From positions 1-13,895 of the forward strand of contig JAKAOC010000009.1 in the NCBI GenBank assembly GCA_021823385.1: 13,895 nt of DNA, given 5' to 3'. Positions 1-7,260 of this stretch are shown here, in pieces. The notes under the pieces are model-generated. The model searched no databases and was not told the DNA's origin. It saw only the letters and a program-made list of their open reading frames with translations. Made by a program: the position numbers and the translations under genes. The DNA comes from Actinomycetes bacterium (GTDB taxonomy: Bacteria > Actinomycetota > Acidimicrobiia > Acidimicrobiales > Acidimicrobiaceae). Every line of letters begins with the position of its first letter. Position 1 is the stretch's first letter.

Positions 1-2
1 GG

Positions 3-98
3 GTGACGCGAGCCGAGCGCCGGGTCGTGAAGGTCACCGACGCCGGGCGAGCCGGCCTGGCACGCGACCTTTGGGTCGCCCCCGACGCCTGGGACTGA
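3..98 (+). CDS. C-terminal end of a possible winged-helix transcriptional regulator (5' truncated by window edge)
   Basis: An open frame enters from the left edge and stops at TGA 96-98, leaving 31 codons. The peptide reads TRAERRVVKVTDAGRAGLAR and ends DLWVAPDAWD. The pattern R-x-V-x-V-T-x-A-G-R-A-x-L resembles the wing and following helix of MarR/PadR-type regulators, which often read 'R-V-V-x-L-T-x-x-G-R'. That is a family-level resemblance from a short tail, so the function is inferred weakly. It converges on the minus-strand isomerase-like gene, with 43 bp between the two stop codons. Confidence 0.4.
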   Translation: MTRAERRVVKVTDAGRAGLARDLWVAPDAWD

Positions 99-141
99 GC
101 CCGCTGGCGGCGGTTCCCGCCCGTGCACAGGGCGCCAAGAG

Positions 142-918
142 TCAGTATCCGGCGAGCAGGGACCGGAGGGTGGCGAGCACCTCGACACCCCCGGGGGCGG
201 AAAGGCGCCGCGGGTTACCCGGCTGGCGGCCCCACAGCAGCAACAGGCGAGCTGCCGGATCCCCGACGACCGCGGGCTCCAGGCGGGCATCGCTGCGTTC
301 CAGACGAGGCCCTTCTCCATCGACGACTACGGCCAGGTCAATCGCACCGGGCGCAGCAATGACCGCAGCAAAGCCAGCAGGTGCCGCGGTCGCGCCGCGG
401 GCGACGAGCGCTCGTCCGAGGACCGCCACGGCATGGTCGGTGAACTCCGGCTGTCCGAGCAGGTTCCGGCTGGTCTCGTCGTCGCCGACCAGGTCGAAGC
501 GGTGGAGGGCGAGTTCGCTGCGCAGGTGGGTGACGAAGCTGCCCACTGCCATCCGGCGCCCGGTCCACGGCACCACCGCATCAGGCTCTGCGCCGAGCAC
601 CGCGTCGAGCGCTGCCGCCACCCGCTCGATGCAGCGGGGGAGTTCTGCTCGCAGCTCGCAGTCCTGCATCGCCCGGTAGGGGGCCTCCCGCTCCTCGAAG
701 CCTCTGGTCGCGGGCACGGGCCGGCCCTCTCCATAGGCTTCCAGGTTGCAGGCGATCTCGACCGCACCGGCGCCGAGATGGGCCGCCACCTCGTGGGCTC
801 GCCACTGCGAACACCCGGTCAGCGCGTCGGGTGGCGTCACCTCCAAGGCTTCGAGGAAGGCATTGGCTTCGACGGCGAGGCCCTCTGAAGGACGGCCAGT
901 AACGGGTTCAGCGCTCAT
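142..918 (-). CDS. Mycothiol-dependent maleylpyruvate isomerase-family protein (DinB-like), copy 1
   Basis: A 258-residue cytoplasmic protein of the DinB/mycothiol-maleylpyruvate-isomerase superfamily. The N-terminal four-helix domain has the expected metal-binding set: His47 in AAHLGAG, and the E-x3-H pair Glu135 and His139 in SELALHRFD. These match the His/Glu/His zinc triad known from the family. The C-terminal part (about 165-258) is a small alpha/beta domain ending in the LLLLWGRQP block. Family members use mycothiol as cofactor in isomerisation or conjugation; the substrate here is unknown. I chose the ATG at 918 over the in-frame ATG at 963 because similarity to copy 2 begins just after it, and because a TAGCCT box lies 7 nt upstream, suggesting a leaderless transcript. 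Confidence 0.85.
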   Translation of the reverse strand: MSAEPVTGRPSEGLAVEANAFLEALEVTPPDALTGCSQWRAHEVAAHLGAGAVEIACNLEAYGEGRPVPATRGFEEREAPYRAMQDCELRAELPRCIERVAAALDAVLGAEPDAVVPWTGRRMAVGSFVTHLRSELALHRFDLVGDDETSRNLLGQPEFTDHAVAVLGRALVARGATAAPAGFAAVIAAPGAIDLAVVVDGEGPRLERSDARLEPAVVGDPAARLLLLWGRQPGNPRRLSAPGGVEVLATLRSLLAGY

Positions 919-925
919 GGCGAAC

Positions 926-931
926 AGGCTA
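926..931 (-). promoter_or_regulatory. Candidate -10 box for a leaderless transcript of isomerase-like copy 1
   Basis: On the minus strand TAGCCT (TANNNT) ends 7 nt before the ATG at 918, and no Shine-Dalgarno sequence precedes that ATG. This spacing would put the transcription start at the A of ATG, a common actinobacterial arrangement. No convincing -35 hexamer is visible. Confidence 0.4.
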
Positions 932-1093
932 GGCAGGAGATAGTTCAGGGTTGCCCGAATCATCCCTGCGGCAGTGGCCTCGACCGAGTCGTGGCCACCG
1001 CCACGGCGGGCGAGAAACCGGCACCTCGTCCCAGGGCTCAGTGGATTGCCAGAGGCGGCGCGGCTCGCGATGGTCGCCTACGACGACGAGCCT

Positions 1094-1119
1094 GCCGGCT
1101 CTGCAGGCAGAGAGCCGGC
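1094..1119 (-). terminator. Perfect 9-bp stem hairpin downstream of isomerase-like copy 2
   Basis: GCCGGCTCT (1094-1102) pairs perfectly with AGAGCCGGC (1111-1119) around an 8-nt loop. It lies 22 bp past the stop of copy 2 and upstream of copy 1. There is no following T-run, so it would be a strong hairpin without a classic intrinsic tail, as is frequent in high-GC actinobacteria. It suggests the two paralogs are transcribed separately, in line with the separate -10 box of copy 1. Confidence 0.45.
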
Positions 1120-1140
1120 CTCCCGAGCGCGCGAAGCGTG

Positions 1141-1926
1141 CTACCAGCCGAACAGGCACCTCAGAGCGTCCCTGTCCGCTCCTTCCTCCAAGTGGATGGG
1201 GGCACTCGGCTCGCGGCGACCCCACAAGGCAAGGAGCCGTGCCGCCGGATCGAGACGAGCATCGACCCGGCCGGCGCCGGGAGGCTCAGAGCGGACGGCC
1301 AGGGAGCCGCCGGAGAGGGAGACGACCACGTCGTCGTGGGGCTCGCTGCGAAGTCGTACCTCGAAGTCTCCAGACCGGTAGGCAGCCCCCCGCAGCCGAT
1401 TGTCCAGGGTCTCGGAGAGAACGGTCATGTCGGTCAGGATCTTCAGCGCGTGCAACGTGAGGTCGGATCGCGCGAGCAGCTCCCAGCCGATCTCGTCGCG
1501 CCCGACAATGTCCCAGCGGTGGATGGCCCGCTCGCTGCGGGAGTGCGTCACGAACTCTGCGGCCGTCATGGCCCGTCCCGTGAAGAGCACCGTGTCGTTC
1601 GCGTCGCGGGCGAGCCGTAGGCGCGCCTGACCGGAGCGTTCGACAGTTTCGAAGAAGCGACGGCGGAGCGTGGCGTCGTCCATCGCCCGGTAGGGAGCCT
1701 CCCGCTCGTCGAAGGATCTCGTCGGGCGGGGTCCTGCCCCGGCGAGGTGGCTCTCGATTAGATCGGCGATCTCCTCCGAGCCGGCCGCCAGGTGCGCGGT
1801 GACCTCGTGGGTCGTCCAGCCTCGACACGCGGTCAGCTGGGACGGCGAGGCAGCGAGCAACGTTGCGACGAACGCCTCCCCTTCGTCGGCAAGGCTTACG
1901 TTTTCGGCGTTGGCACCATCGTTCAT
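1141..1926 (-). CDS. Mycothiol-dependent maleylpyruvate isomerase-family protein (DinB-like), copy 2
   Basis: A 261-residue paralog of the gene at 142-918. Both share the same order of landmarks: a W-x2-HEV-x-AHL helix, the nearly invariant block F-[DE]-EREAPYRAM (residues 72-82 here), and the E-x3-H motif. The putative zinc triad is His45, Glu132 and His136. The C-terminal domain closes with LLALWGRREP. The reaction is unknown; the family includes maleylpyruvate isomerase and other mycothiol-linked enzymes. The ATG at 1926 is the only good start and has no clear Shine-Dalgarno sequence. Same orientation and similar length as copy 1 indicate a tandem duplication followed by divergence. Confidence 0.85.
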   Translation of the reverse strand: MNDGANAENVSLADEGEAFVATLLAASPSQLTACRGWTTHEVTAHLAAGSEEIADLIESHLAGAGPRPTRSFDEREAPYRAMDDATLRRRFFETVERSGQARLRLARDANDTVLFTGRAMTAAEFVTHSRSERAIHRWDIVGRDEIGWELLARSDLTLHALKILTDMTVLSETLDNRLRGAAYRSGDFEVRLRSEPHDDVVVSLSGGSLAVRSEPPGAGRVDARLDPAARLLALWGRREPSAPIHLEEGADRDALRCLFGW

Positions 1927-2144
1927 GGTCTCAATGGTGTCGATCGGTGCGTCGTCCCGCTGGCAGGATTCCGACGTGGTATTCGGGTTGACCGGAGCTC
2001 GGGCACGGCCTTGTTTCTCTTGTCCGCTCGCCAGCGACCGTCATTTCGCCGAGGCTGTGGCTCACGGGACGTGGCGGACACCCTCGCGTCACGGCTTCTG
2101 GTGCTGGCGCAGGTGGTCGTTGCCCAGAGCCTCGGTCGCCTACG

Positions 2145-2636
2145 TCATGCCCCGGGGCGACGAGCCTGCTCCAGGTCGAGCAGAGCACGCTTCGCCTGCA
2201 GCCCCCCGGCATACCCGGCGAGGGCGCCGTTCGCCCCGATCACCCGATGGCATGGGACGATGACGGCGATCGGGTTGCACCCGTTGGCCAGCCCGACGGC
2301 CCGAGCCGCCCCCGGTTGGCCAATGCATCGAGCGATCTCTCCGTAGGAGCGGGTCTCCCCGTAGGGGATCTCGGACAGGGCGTCTCACATCCGTCGCTGG
2401 AAGCTCGTGCCAGCGGGACAGAGGGCGACACCGAAGTCGGTGCGCTCACCGGCGAAGTAGGTCGCGATCTGGGCGACGACATCGGGGAACGCTGCCGTGT
2501 CCTCGACCCACTGGCTGCACTCAGAAGGTGGGTGCGCCGCACCTTCCATCGCCAGGTTCGTGAGGCAACTCTCCTGCCCAGCCAGAGTGAGGCGGCCGAT
2601 CGGGCTGTCGATGGTCCGATAGCGGGTCAGGTACAT
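2145..2636 (-). pseudogene. ogt: Methylated-DNA--[protein]-cysteine methyltransferase (Ogt/MGMT family) with one in-frame TGA
   Basis: This 163-codon frame encodes an O6-alkylguanine suicide repair protein. It is interrupted only by TGA at codon 84 (2385-2387), directly after FQRRM. At this position the family normally has Trp (F-Q-x-x-V/M-W-x-A-L), so a TGG-to-TGA change is the simplest explanation. Downstream the same frame is intact: [13 protein letters not shown], then the active-site [10 protein letters not shown] with acceptor Cys129, and [15 protein letters not shown]. The start ATG at 2636 overlaps the stop of the upstream Ada-AlkA remnant by 10 bp and has a GAGGAG Shine-Dalgarno sequence. 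If the TGA is real, only the N-terminal 83 residues are made, without the catalytic cysteine. A sequencing error cannot be excluded. Confidence 0.9.
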
Positions 2637-3016
2637 GGTGATTCCTCCTCGATCCAGCGGTTGACCGGATGGTCCTGAGTGGCCCACAGGTACTGGACTA
2701 CATAGGACCGCCACGGCCGCCACCGCCAGCTGCGGGCAATGGGGGTGGCGGGGGTGGTGGGCAGACCGAGCGCCCGCATGGCGATCACCCCGAGCGTCCA
2801 TGGACCGACGCCGGTGAGCTCAGCCAGCTGGTGGCGGGCACGCTCCCGGTCGGCACCAGCGTCGAGCTCGATGACGCCATCCGCCAACGGCGAGCGTGCC
2901 GGGCAGCTCGGCCGGCAGTAGATCCTGGTAGTCGCGACGGCGGTGACGAACCAGCCGTCGAAGCGGGCGTCGTTGGACTGCACGGCTCGGTAGCAGCGGT
3001 CGAAGTCCTCGTGCAC
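2627..3016 (-). pseudogene. Compressed Ada-AlkA gene: Ada zinc-domain start fused to the end of an AlkA glycosylase
   Basis: This 129-codon frame begins like an actinobacterial Ada (DFDRCYRAVQSNDARFDGWF, then IYCRPSCPAR, residues 32-41). At about residue 44 it jumps into the helix-hairpin-helix end of AlkA (LDAGADRERA, then LTGVGPWT and MRALG). It ends with WRPWRSYVVQYLWAT and DHPVNRW, a normal AlkA C-terminus. Full Ada-AlkA proteins are over three times longer. The AraC-type DNA-binding domain, the second zinc Cys pair and most of AlkA are missing. A second deletion after MRALG removes the segment that normally carries the catalytic Asp. Both joins keep the frame. The GTG at 3016 is preferred over GTG 3043 because family proteins start near HEDFDRCY and a TATCCT box lies 6 nt upstream. 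Confidence 0.8.
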
Positions 3017-3022
3017 CCAGAC

Positions 3023-3028
3023 AGGATA
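3023..3028 (-). promoter_or_regulatory. Candidate -10 box for a leaderless Ada-AlkA/ogt transcript
   Basis: On the minus strand TATCCT ends 6 nt before the GTG at 3016, which would make the transcript leaderless. I see no obvious Ada-type operator or -35 element. The promoter seems to have outlived the gene it serves. Confidence 0.4.
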
Positions 3029-3103
3029 CCCACCCCGAGACACGGTCGGCTGGCGGGATTACGACATCGCAGCGAACGCCCCCGCGGGCCTGACGTGATC
3101 CTC

Positions 3104-3437
3104 TCACCGCTGGTCCGCAGCGTGCGGAGGCAGTCTCTGGATCTGTGTGTGGGTCAGCGTGCCGGCGCAGTCCAACGTCACCTCCCTCGGCGAGTTGACC
3201 GGCGAGAGGGGTGGCAGTGCCGTCGGCGGCCGGGGCGATCAGGTTCCCGACGCTGATCCCGCTCACCCCGAGCGCATGGACGGATGGCCCGCGCCCCGGG
3301 GCGAGCATCACGTTGAGGAGGATCGGGCCGGCGGCTGTCAGCTCGGCGGGTCGCGATCCTCGCCACGACGGGTCACTCGAGTACCACCTCAGGAAACGTC
3401 GATGAGAGAGTCCCTCGCGCGCCGTGAACGCATTCAC
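3104..3437 (-). pseudogene. Unidentified gene remnant upstream of the Ada-AlkA remnant, apparently frameshifted
   Basis: The minus strand has a frame from a GTG at 3437 that reads like real protein between about 3390 and 3185: WYSSDPSWRGSRPAELTAAG, then ILLNVMLAPGRGPSVHALG, VSGISVGNLIAP and GTATPLAGQL. After that it turns into arginine-rich nonsense. A neighbouring frame then gives VTLDCAGTLTHTQIQRL and stops at TGA 3104-3106. One frameshift near 3188 would join them into about 110 residues. I do not recognise the family. The stop lies 88 bp before the Ada-AlkA start, so it may have been the first gene of that block. It could also be chance reading in high-GC DNA. Confidence 0.3.
3424..3437. 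promoter_or_regulatory. Small operator-like palindrome GTGAA-N4-TTCAC
   Basis: GTGAACGCATTCAC has perfect 5-bp arms around a 4-nt centre. It lies between the stop of the YczE-like gene (3484) and the unidentified remnant, just where that remnant's GTG would be. Its size is typical of a dimeric repressor half-site pair, but the role is unproven. Confidence 0.25.
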
Positions 3438-3483
3438 TGAACCACCGAGAGGAAAGCGTCGCGAATGGTCGGCCGTTAACAGT

Positions 3484-4149
3484 TCATTGCGACAGCCCCT
3501 CACGTCCCGTCGCGAACGAAGTGGGTGGGCTCTTGCCGTGCGACGGTGCTGGCGCACCTACTGGTGGTATGGAAAGCATCGGGATGAACATGTGCGCGAG
3601 CGGACCGATCGCGAGCACGTAGAACAAGGTGCCGAGTCCAACTGTGCCGCCGAGCGACCAACCTCCCGCGAGCACCGCGACCTCGATCGTGCTTCTCACC
3701 ATCCAAATCGCGTGACCTCGAGCCGCAAATCCGGTCATCAGCCCGTCGCGTGGACCCGGTCCGAGACCCGCCCCGATGTAGGCACCAGTGGCGAACCCGT
3801 TCAGGATGACACCGCCGAGCATCGTGGCGACACGCAGCACCTCCCCGTGAGGTGCCGGCACGTACCACATGATGACATCGATCGTCGAGCCGATCACCAC
3901 GACGTTGGCCACGGTGCCCAGTCCAGGACGCTGGCGCAACGGAGCCCACAGCAAGAGCACGGCGGCCCCGACGATGATCGACCATGTCCCAACTCCCAGG
4001 CCGAACTGACGTGCGAGACCCTGTTGAAAGACGTCCCAGGGATCAACCCCGAGCCCGGCCAGGAGCAACATCGAGTCACTGACGCCGTAAATGACGAGTC
4101 CCGAAACGAGCTGAGCACTGCGCCGCACCCGCGGAGGAGGAACCAACAT
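3484..4149 (-). CDS. YczE/YyaS/YitT-family integral membrane protein
   Basis: A 221-residue polytopic membrane protein with about five hydrophobic segments, for example AQLVSGLVIYGVSDSMLLLAG, TWSIIVGAAVLLLWAPL and LGTLFYVLAIGPLAHMFIP. Typical family landmarks are GLGVDPWDVFQQGLA near the start and GAYIGAGLGPGPRDGLMTG in the second half. The biochemical role of YczE proteins is unknown; a transport or export function is often assumed. I chose the ATG at 4149 because the longer frame to 4242 would run into the divergent regulator gene, and because the family begins shortly before the first membrane segment. It is divergent from the MocR gene at 4210 with a 60-bp shared control region. This is a known pairing: MocR-type regulators such as YczR control an adjacent yczE. 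Confidence 0.88.
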   Translation of the reverse strand: MLVPPPRVRRSAQLVSGLVIYGVSDSMLLLAGLGVDPWDVFQQGLARQFGLGVGTWSIIVGAAVLLLWAPLRQRPGLGTVANVVVIGSTIDVIMWYVPAPHGEVLRVATMLGGVILNGFATGAYIGAGLGPGPRDGLMTGFAARGHAIWMVRSTIEVAVLAGGWSLGGTVGLGTLFYVLAIGPLAHMFIPMLSIPPVGAPAPSHGKSPPTSFATGREGLSQ

Positions 4150-4166
4150 GCAGGTGATCGTAACCG

Positions 4167-4194
4167 GATTGGCCCCCAAGAGAGAGTACCAATC
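4167..4194. promoter_or_regulatory. Inverted repeat GATTGG-N16-CCAATC between yczE-like and mocR-like genes
   Basis: GATTGG (4167-4172) and CCAATC (4189-4194) form perfect 6-bp arms with a 16-nt spacer in the 60-bp divergent intergenic region. GTACCA (4186-4191) and GGACCA (4205-4210) are also spaced like the direct half-sites seen for some MocR regulators. It is a likely binding site for the adjacent regulator and may control both genes, including autoregulation. Inference from position and symmetry only. Confidence 0.45.
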
Positions 4195-4209
4195 TGCTAG
4201 AAGTGGACC

Positions 4210-5622
4210 ATGTTCTCGATGAATCCAGTACAACTGGCGCAACTGCTCGGGGAGTGGCGTGGCGAAGGTTCTTCTCGTGACGCCTTGGCCACGAGATTGC
4301 GTGCGCTCATTCTCGATGGGCGCATTTCCCTGGACACTCGGCTACCGGCCGAGCGCGTACTCGCACTCGCCCTCGGCATCAGTCGCAACACCGTGGGCGC
4401 CGCGTACGGCGTATTGGCCAACGAGGGTTACCTGCGCAACCGCCAAGGTTCAGGAAGCTTCGCCTCAGTACCTGGGGGCCATCGTGGAGTTATCGACTCT
4501 CTCTCGCCAGGCGACGGTGTTGATCTGCGAGTGGCCGCCATGCCGGCCCCAGCAATCCTGCAAGAGCTGGCACTTGACGCCGCACGCGATCTTCCGCGCT
4601 GGCTAGACCACCATGGTTATGAGCCATTGGGACTCCCCCCGCTTCGCCAGGCGATTGCCAGGCACTTCACGACCCGCGGTCTTGCGACGAAACCTGAACA
4701 GGTCTTGGTGACAAATGGTGCGCTGCACGCATTTGATCTCGTCGTGCGAACCCTCTTGCCACGGGCGAGCAACGTCATCGTCGAGTTACCCAGCTATCCC
4801 GCCGCGCTCGATGCCTTACGAGCGGCACGCTGCCGCCTGAAATTCGTCCCCGTAACAACCGGTGGCTGGGATCTCACCGCCTTCGAAGCCATCGTGCGCT
4901 CAGAGAATCCGGCGCTCGCGTTCTTGATCCCGGACTTTCAGAATCCCACCGGTGCCCTCATGGACTCGGCAACCCGGGAACTCGTCATCGGCCGACTTTC
5001 GCGCGCTGGTGTCATGACCGTGATAGACGAGACCTTCGCGGGCCTCAGTCTCGACGAGCGAGAGTCGCCCATGCCGGCTGCAGCCGCGGGGCGCGCCGTG
5101 ATTACCCTCGGTTCACTTGGCAAGGTGGCTTGGGGAGGACTACGCATCGGCTGGGTACGCGCCGAGCCGTCCACCATCACCCGGCTGGCGACCGCGCGCG
5201 GTGGCAGCGACATGGCCAGTCCCGTGCTTGATCAGCTAGTCGGCCTGCACGTCCTCGACAACCTGGAGCACATTGTCTCGGATCGCCGAGACCTCCTGCG
5301 CCAGCGCTATCACGTCATGACCGACGCGCTGAGTGCGGAACTTCCCTCTTGGCGCTGGACCCCACCAGCCGGCGGCATGGTGATTTGGGCAGAACTACCT
5401 ACCCCAACTAGCACCCACCTAAGCATCAAGGCCCGCGAGCTCGGCATCTCTCTCGCCCCCGGTCCGCGCTTCGGGGCCGACGGACTTTTGGAACGCTATC
5501 TCCGTCTTCCCTTCAGCCAAGCACCAGACCGGCTTGAAGACACCGTACGGAAACTCGCCTCGCTGTCGAACCAGGAACTTTCCCGAGGATCCACAGACCG
5601 ACAACGACACTACATCGCCTAA
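4210..5622 (+). CDS. MocR-family transcriptional regulator (GntR winged helix fused to a fold-type I aminotransferase domain)
   Basis: A 470-residue regulator. Residues about 15-85 are a GntR-type winged helix (LRALILDGRISLDTRLPAER, then ISRNTVGAAYGVLANEGYL). Residues about 110-455 are an aminotransferase-like domain that binds pyridoxal phosphate. Visible landmarks are HGYEPLGLPPLRQAIARHF, DFQNPTGAL, Asp273 in VIDETFAG, the Schiff-base Lys305 in SLGKVAWGGLRIGWV, and the substrate-carboxylate Arg in LRLPFSQ. All key residues are present, so it should bind PLP and sense an amine, amino acid or vitamin B6 compound. It probably controls the divergent yczE-like gene and itself. The start could be ATG 4210 or ATG 4219; neither has a strong Shine-Dalgarno sequence. 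The gene is intact, unlike its neighbours. Confidence 0.92.
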   Translation: MFSMNPVQLAQLLGEWRGEGSSRDALATRLRALILDGRISLDTRLPAERVLALALGISRNTVGAAYGVLANEGYLRNRQGSGSFASVPGGHRGVIDSLSPGDGVDLRVAAMPAPAILQELALDAARDLPRWLDHHGYEPLGLPPLRQAIARHFTTRGLATKPEQVLVTNGALHAFDLVVRTLLPRASNVIVELPSYPAALDALRAARCRLKFVPVTTGGWDLTAFEAIVRSENPALAFLIPDFQNPTGALMDSATRELVIGRLSRAGVMTVIDETFAGLSLDERESPMPAAAAGRAVITLGSLGKVAWGGLRIGWVRAEPSTITRLATARGGSDMASPVLDQLVGLHVLDNLEHIVSDRRDLLRQRYHVMTDALSAELPSWRWTPPAGGMVIWAELPTPTSTHLSIKARELGISLAPGPRFGADGLLERYLRLPFSQAPDRLEDTVRKLASLSNQELSRGSTDRQRHYIA

Positions 5623-5625
5623 TTT

Positions 5626-5643
5626 GACCCAGGACTTCGGGTC
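5626..5643 (+). terminator. Weak hairpin just after the MocR-like gene
   Basis: GACCC (5626-5630) and GGGTC (5639-5643) can pair around an 8-nt loop, 3 nt after the TAA. The stem is short and there is no T-run, so this is only a possible terminator. The rest of 5644-5856 holds nothing I can identify. Confidence 0.2.
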
Positions 5644-5856
5644 GCGATAGTCCTTTGGCGTCGGCTCAACTTCGATCTATCCGCAGGCCGCCGAGTCAAG
5701 ATGATGAGACCTTTCCCGTCTTGTGTTCCAGACCGAAATAGGTAACAAGATACAGTGCGGGTCAGAGTCTCCGGGGAACCTGGACCGTATCACACCGACC
5801 GACTTGCCGACATCGGTGCGGCTCCTTCCATCGGCACCGTCGCCGATTCGTTCGAC

Positions 5857-6504
5857 AAGGGTGGCGTCGAGGGGGAGATCGGGCGATTCCGTCGGAACTT
5901 CTTGGTCCCGGTGCCCAACGTCTCTAGTCTCGCCGAGCTGAACGAAGTGGTTGCCCGGGCCGACGAGGCCGATGACCAGCGCCACGTGGACGGGCGAAAG
6001 CTGAGTGTGGCCGAGCACTTCGCCCTGGAGAGGCCGCACCTGCGGACGCTACCCACAGAGCGCTTCGCCACCGAAGTGGACCTGGTCTGTCGCCTGGACA
6101 CCAAGAGCCGGATCTGCGTGCGCCAGAACTTCTACGCCGTTCCCGCCTCCTACACCGGACGCCGCATCCGGGTCCTCCTCGGTGCCAATCAGGTCTGCGC
6201 CTACGACGGCACGACGCTGCTCGCGACGCATGAGCAATCACCTGGACGCGGCCGCGAGGTGCTCGAACTCGACCATTACCTGGAGGTGCTAAAGATCAAG
6301 GCGGGAGCGTTGGTCGGCTCGAGCGCGCTCTCGGCGGCGCGCCGGTGCGCAAGGTTCAGCCCCACCCACGACCGCATCTGGGCCGAGGCCCGCCGCTCCC
6401 TCGAGACCGCTTCCTTGAGTGTTCTGGAGGATCCCTCCCTGGCCGCCTTCGATCGCGGGGTGCCCGCGATCGCCCACTACGACCAGTTGCTGGCCCTGCG
6501 CTAA
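5857..6504 (+). pseudogene. istA: IS21-family transposase IstA, C-terminal fragment
   Basis: Homology to IstA starts abruptly at KGGVEGEIGRFRRNFLVPVP, which contains the last acidic residue (E) of the DDE catalytic triad. The helix-turn-helix region and the two catalytic Asp residues are gone. The fragment continues through RTLPTERFATEVDLVCRLD and RQNFYAVPASYTGRRIRV, the Mu-transposase-like C-terminal beta-barrel. Near AEARRSLETA it jumps to the usual end PAIAHYDQLLAL, so a second in-frame deletion seems to have removed the helical segment in between. The frame is open upstream to a GTG at 5755, but those 34 residues do not look like IstA. The TAA (6502-6504) overlaps the istB ATG. Confidence 0.8.
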
Positions 6505-7260
6505 TGACAAGCGACGCCGCGGTCCTGGCCGCCATCGATCTCAGCGCCCGCTCGCTGCGGCTCCCGAGCGTGCATTCAAGGGCCCAGGCCCTGGCCGGGG
6601 AGGCCGAACGGGACCACGCCACCTACCTTGAGTTCCTCGCCAACGTGCTGGCGGCCGAGTCCGACGATCGCGAGGAGCGCCGGCGCCAGCGTCGGATCGC
6701 GGCCGCGGCTTTCCCACGCTTGAAGCGCCTGTCCGACTTCGACCTGGCCGCGGCCACCAGCGTCAACGCCGCCACCATTGCGATGCTCAAGTCCGGTGGC
6801 TACTTGGAGCGGGGTGAGCCGGCGGTCATGCTCGGCGACTCGGGAACCGGCAAGAGCCACCTGTTGATCCGGCTCGGCGCGGCGGCGTGCGAACAAGGTC
6901 GCTCGGTTCGCTACGTGACATGTGCGCAACTGGTGAACGAGCTGGCCGAAGCGGCCGATGAGAGGCCCCTCTCCAAGCTGGTGGCCCGCTACGGCCGAGT
7001 GGACCTCCTGCTGCTCGACGAACTCGGCTACGTGGCCCTGGACGCCCGAGGGGCTGAGCTTCTCTTTCAGATTCTCACCGAACGCGAGGAGAAGTCCTCG
7101 GTCGCCACCGCCTCCCACGTGAGTCCAGGAGGCCCATCCTCACCCCAATAGAATGGCCGCCATTATCGACCGGCTCACCTTCAACGCGACGATCATCGAG
7201 ACCGGCTCCGACAGGTACCGCCTGCGCGCCACCAAGGCCAAGCGGGCGGTCAAGGCTTGG
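6504..7260 (+). pseudogene. istB: IS21-family transposition helper ATPase IstB, frameshifted near the C-terminus
   Basis: This is an AAA+ ATPase that helps IstA choose target DNA. The first 204 residues look complete: Walker A GDSGTGKS (111-118), Walker B LLLLDELGY (168-176) and the conserved LLFQILTEREEKSSVATAS. The motif that should follow (a segment around SEWG and DPRLA) is replaced by unrelated sequence ending in TAG near 7150. The true C-terminus, AAIIDRLTFNATIIETG and SDRYRLRATKAKRAV, resumes in another frame from 7153. A small deletion with frame change between about 7118 and 7153 explains this. The ATPase would lack its C-terminal region, so a functional product is unlikely. Confidence 0.85.

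Noticed and set aside
71..679. Long plus-strand ORF (202 codons) opposite the first isomerase-like gene
   Set aside because: Its peptide is Arg/Ser/Pro-rich with no motif, while the opposite strand has a full conserved protein.
2385..2387. TGA decoded as Trp (alternative genetic code) or as selenocysteine
   Set aside because: TGA serves as the normal stop of several intact genes here (for example hipB, hipA and the isomerase-like gene at 142), and Trp is otherwise TGG; no selenocysteine context was recognised.
3424..4200. Plus-strand ORF of 258 codons opposite the YczE-like gene
   Set aside because: Charged, His-rich, motif-free shadow; the minus strand gives a coherent membrane protein.
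5755..5856. GTG-initiated N-terminal extension of the istA fragment
   Set aside because: These 34 residues do not resemble IstA and have no ribosome binding site; the frame is open by chance upstream of the break.
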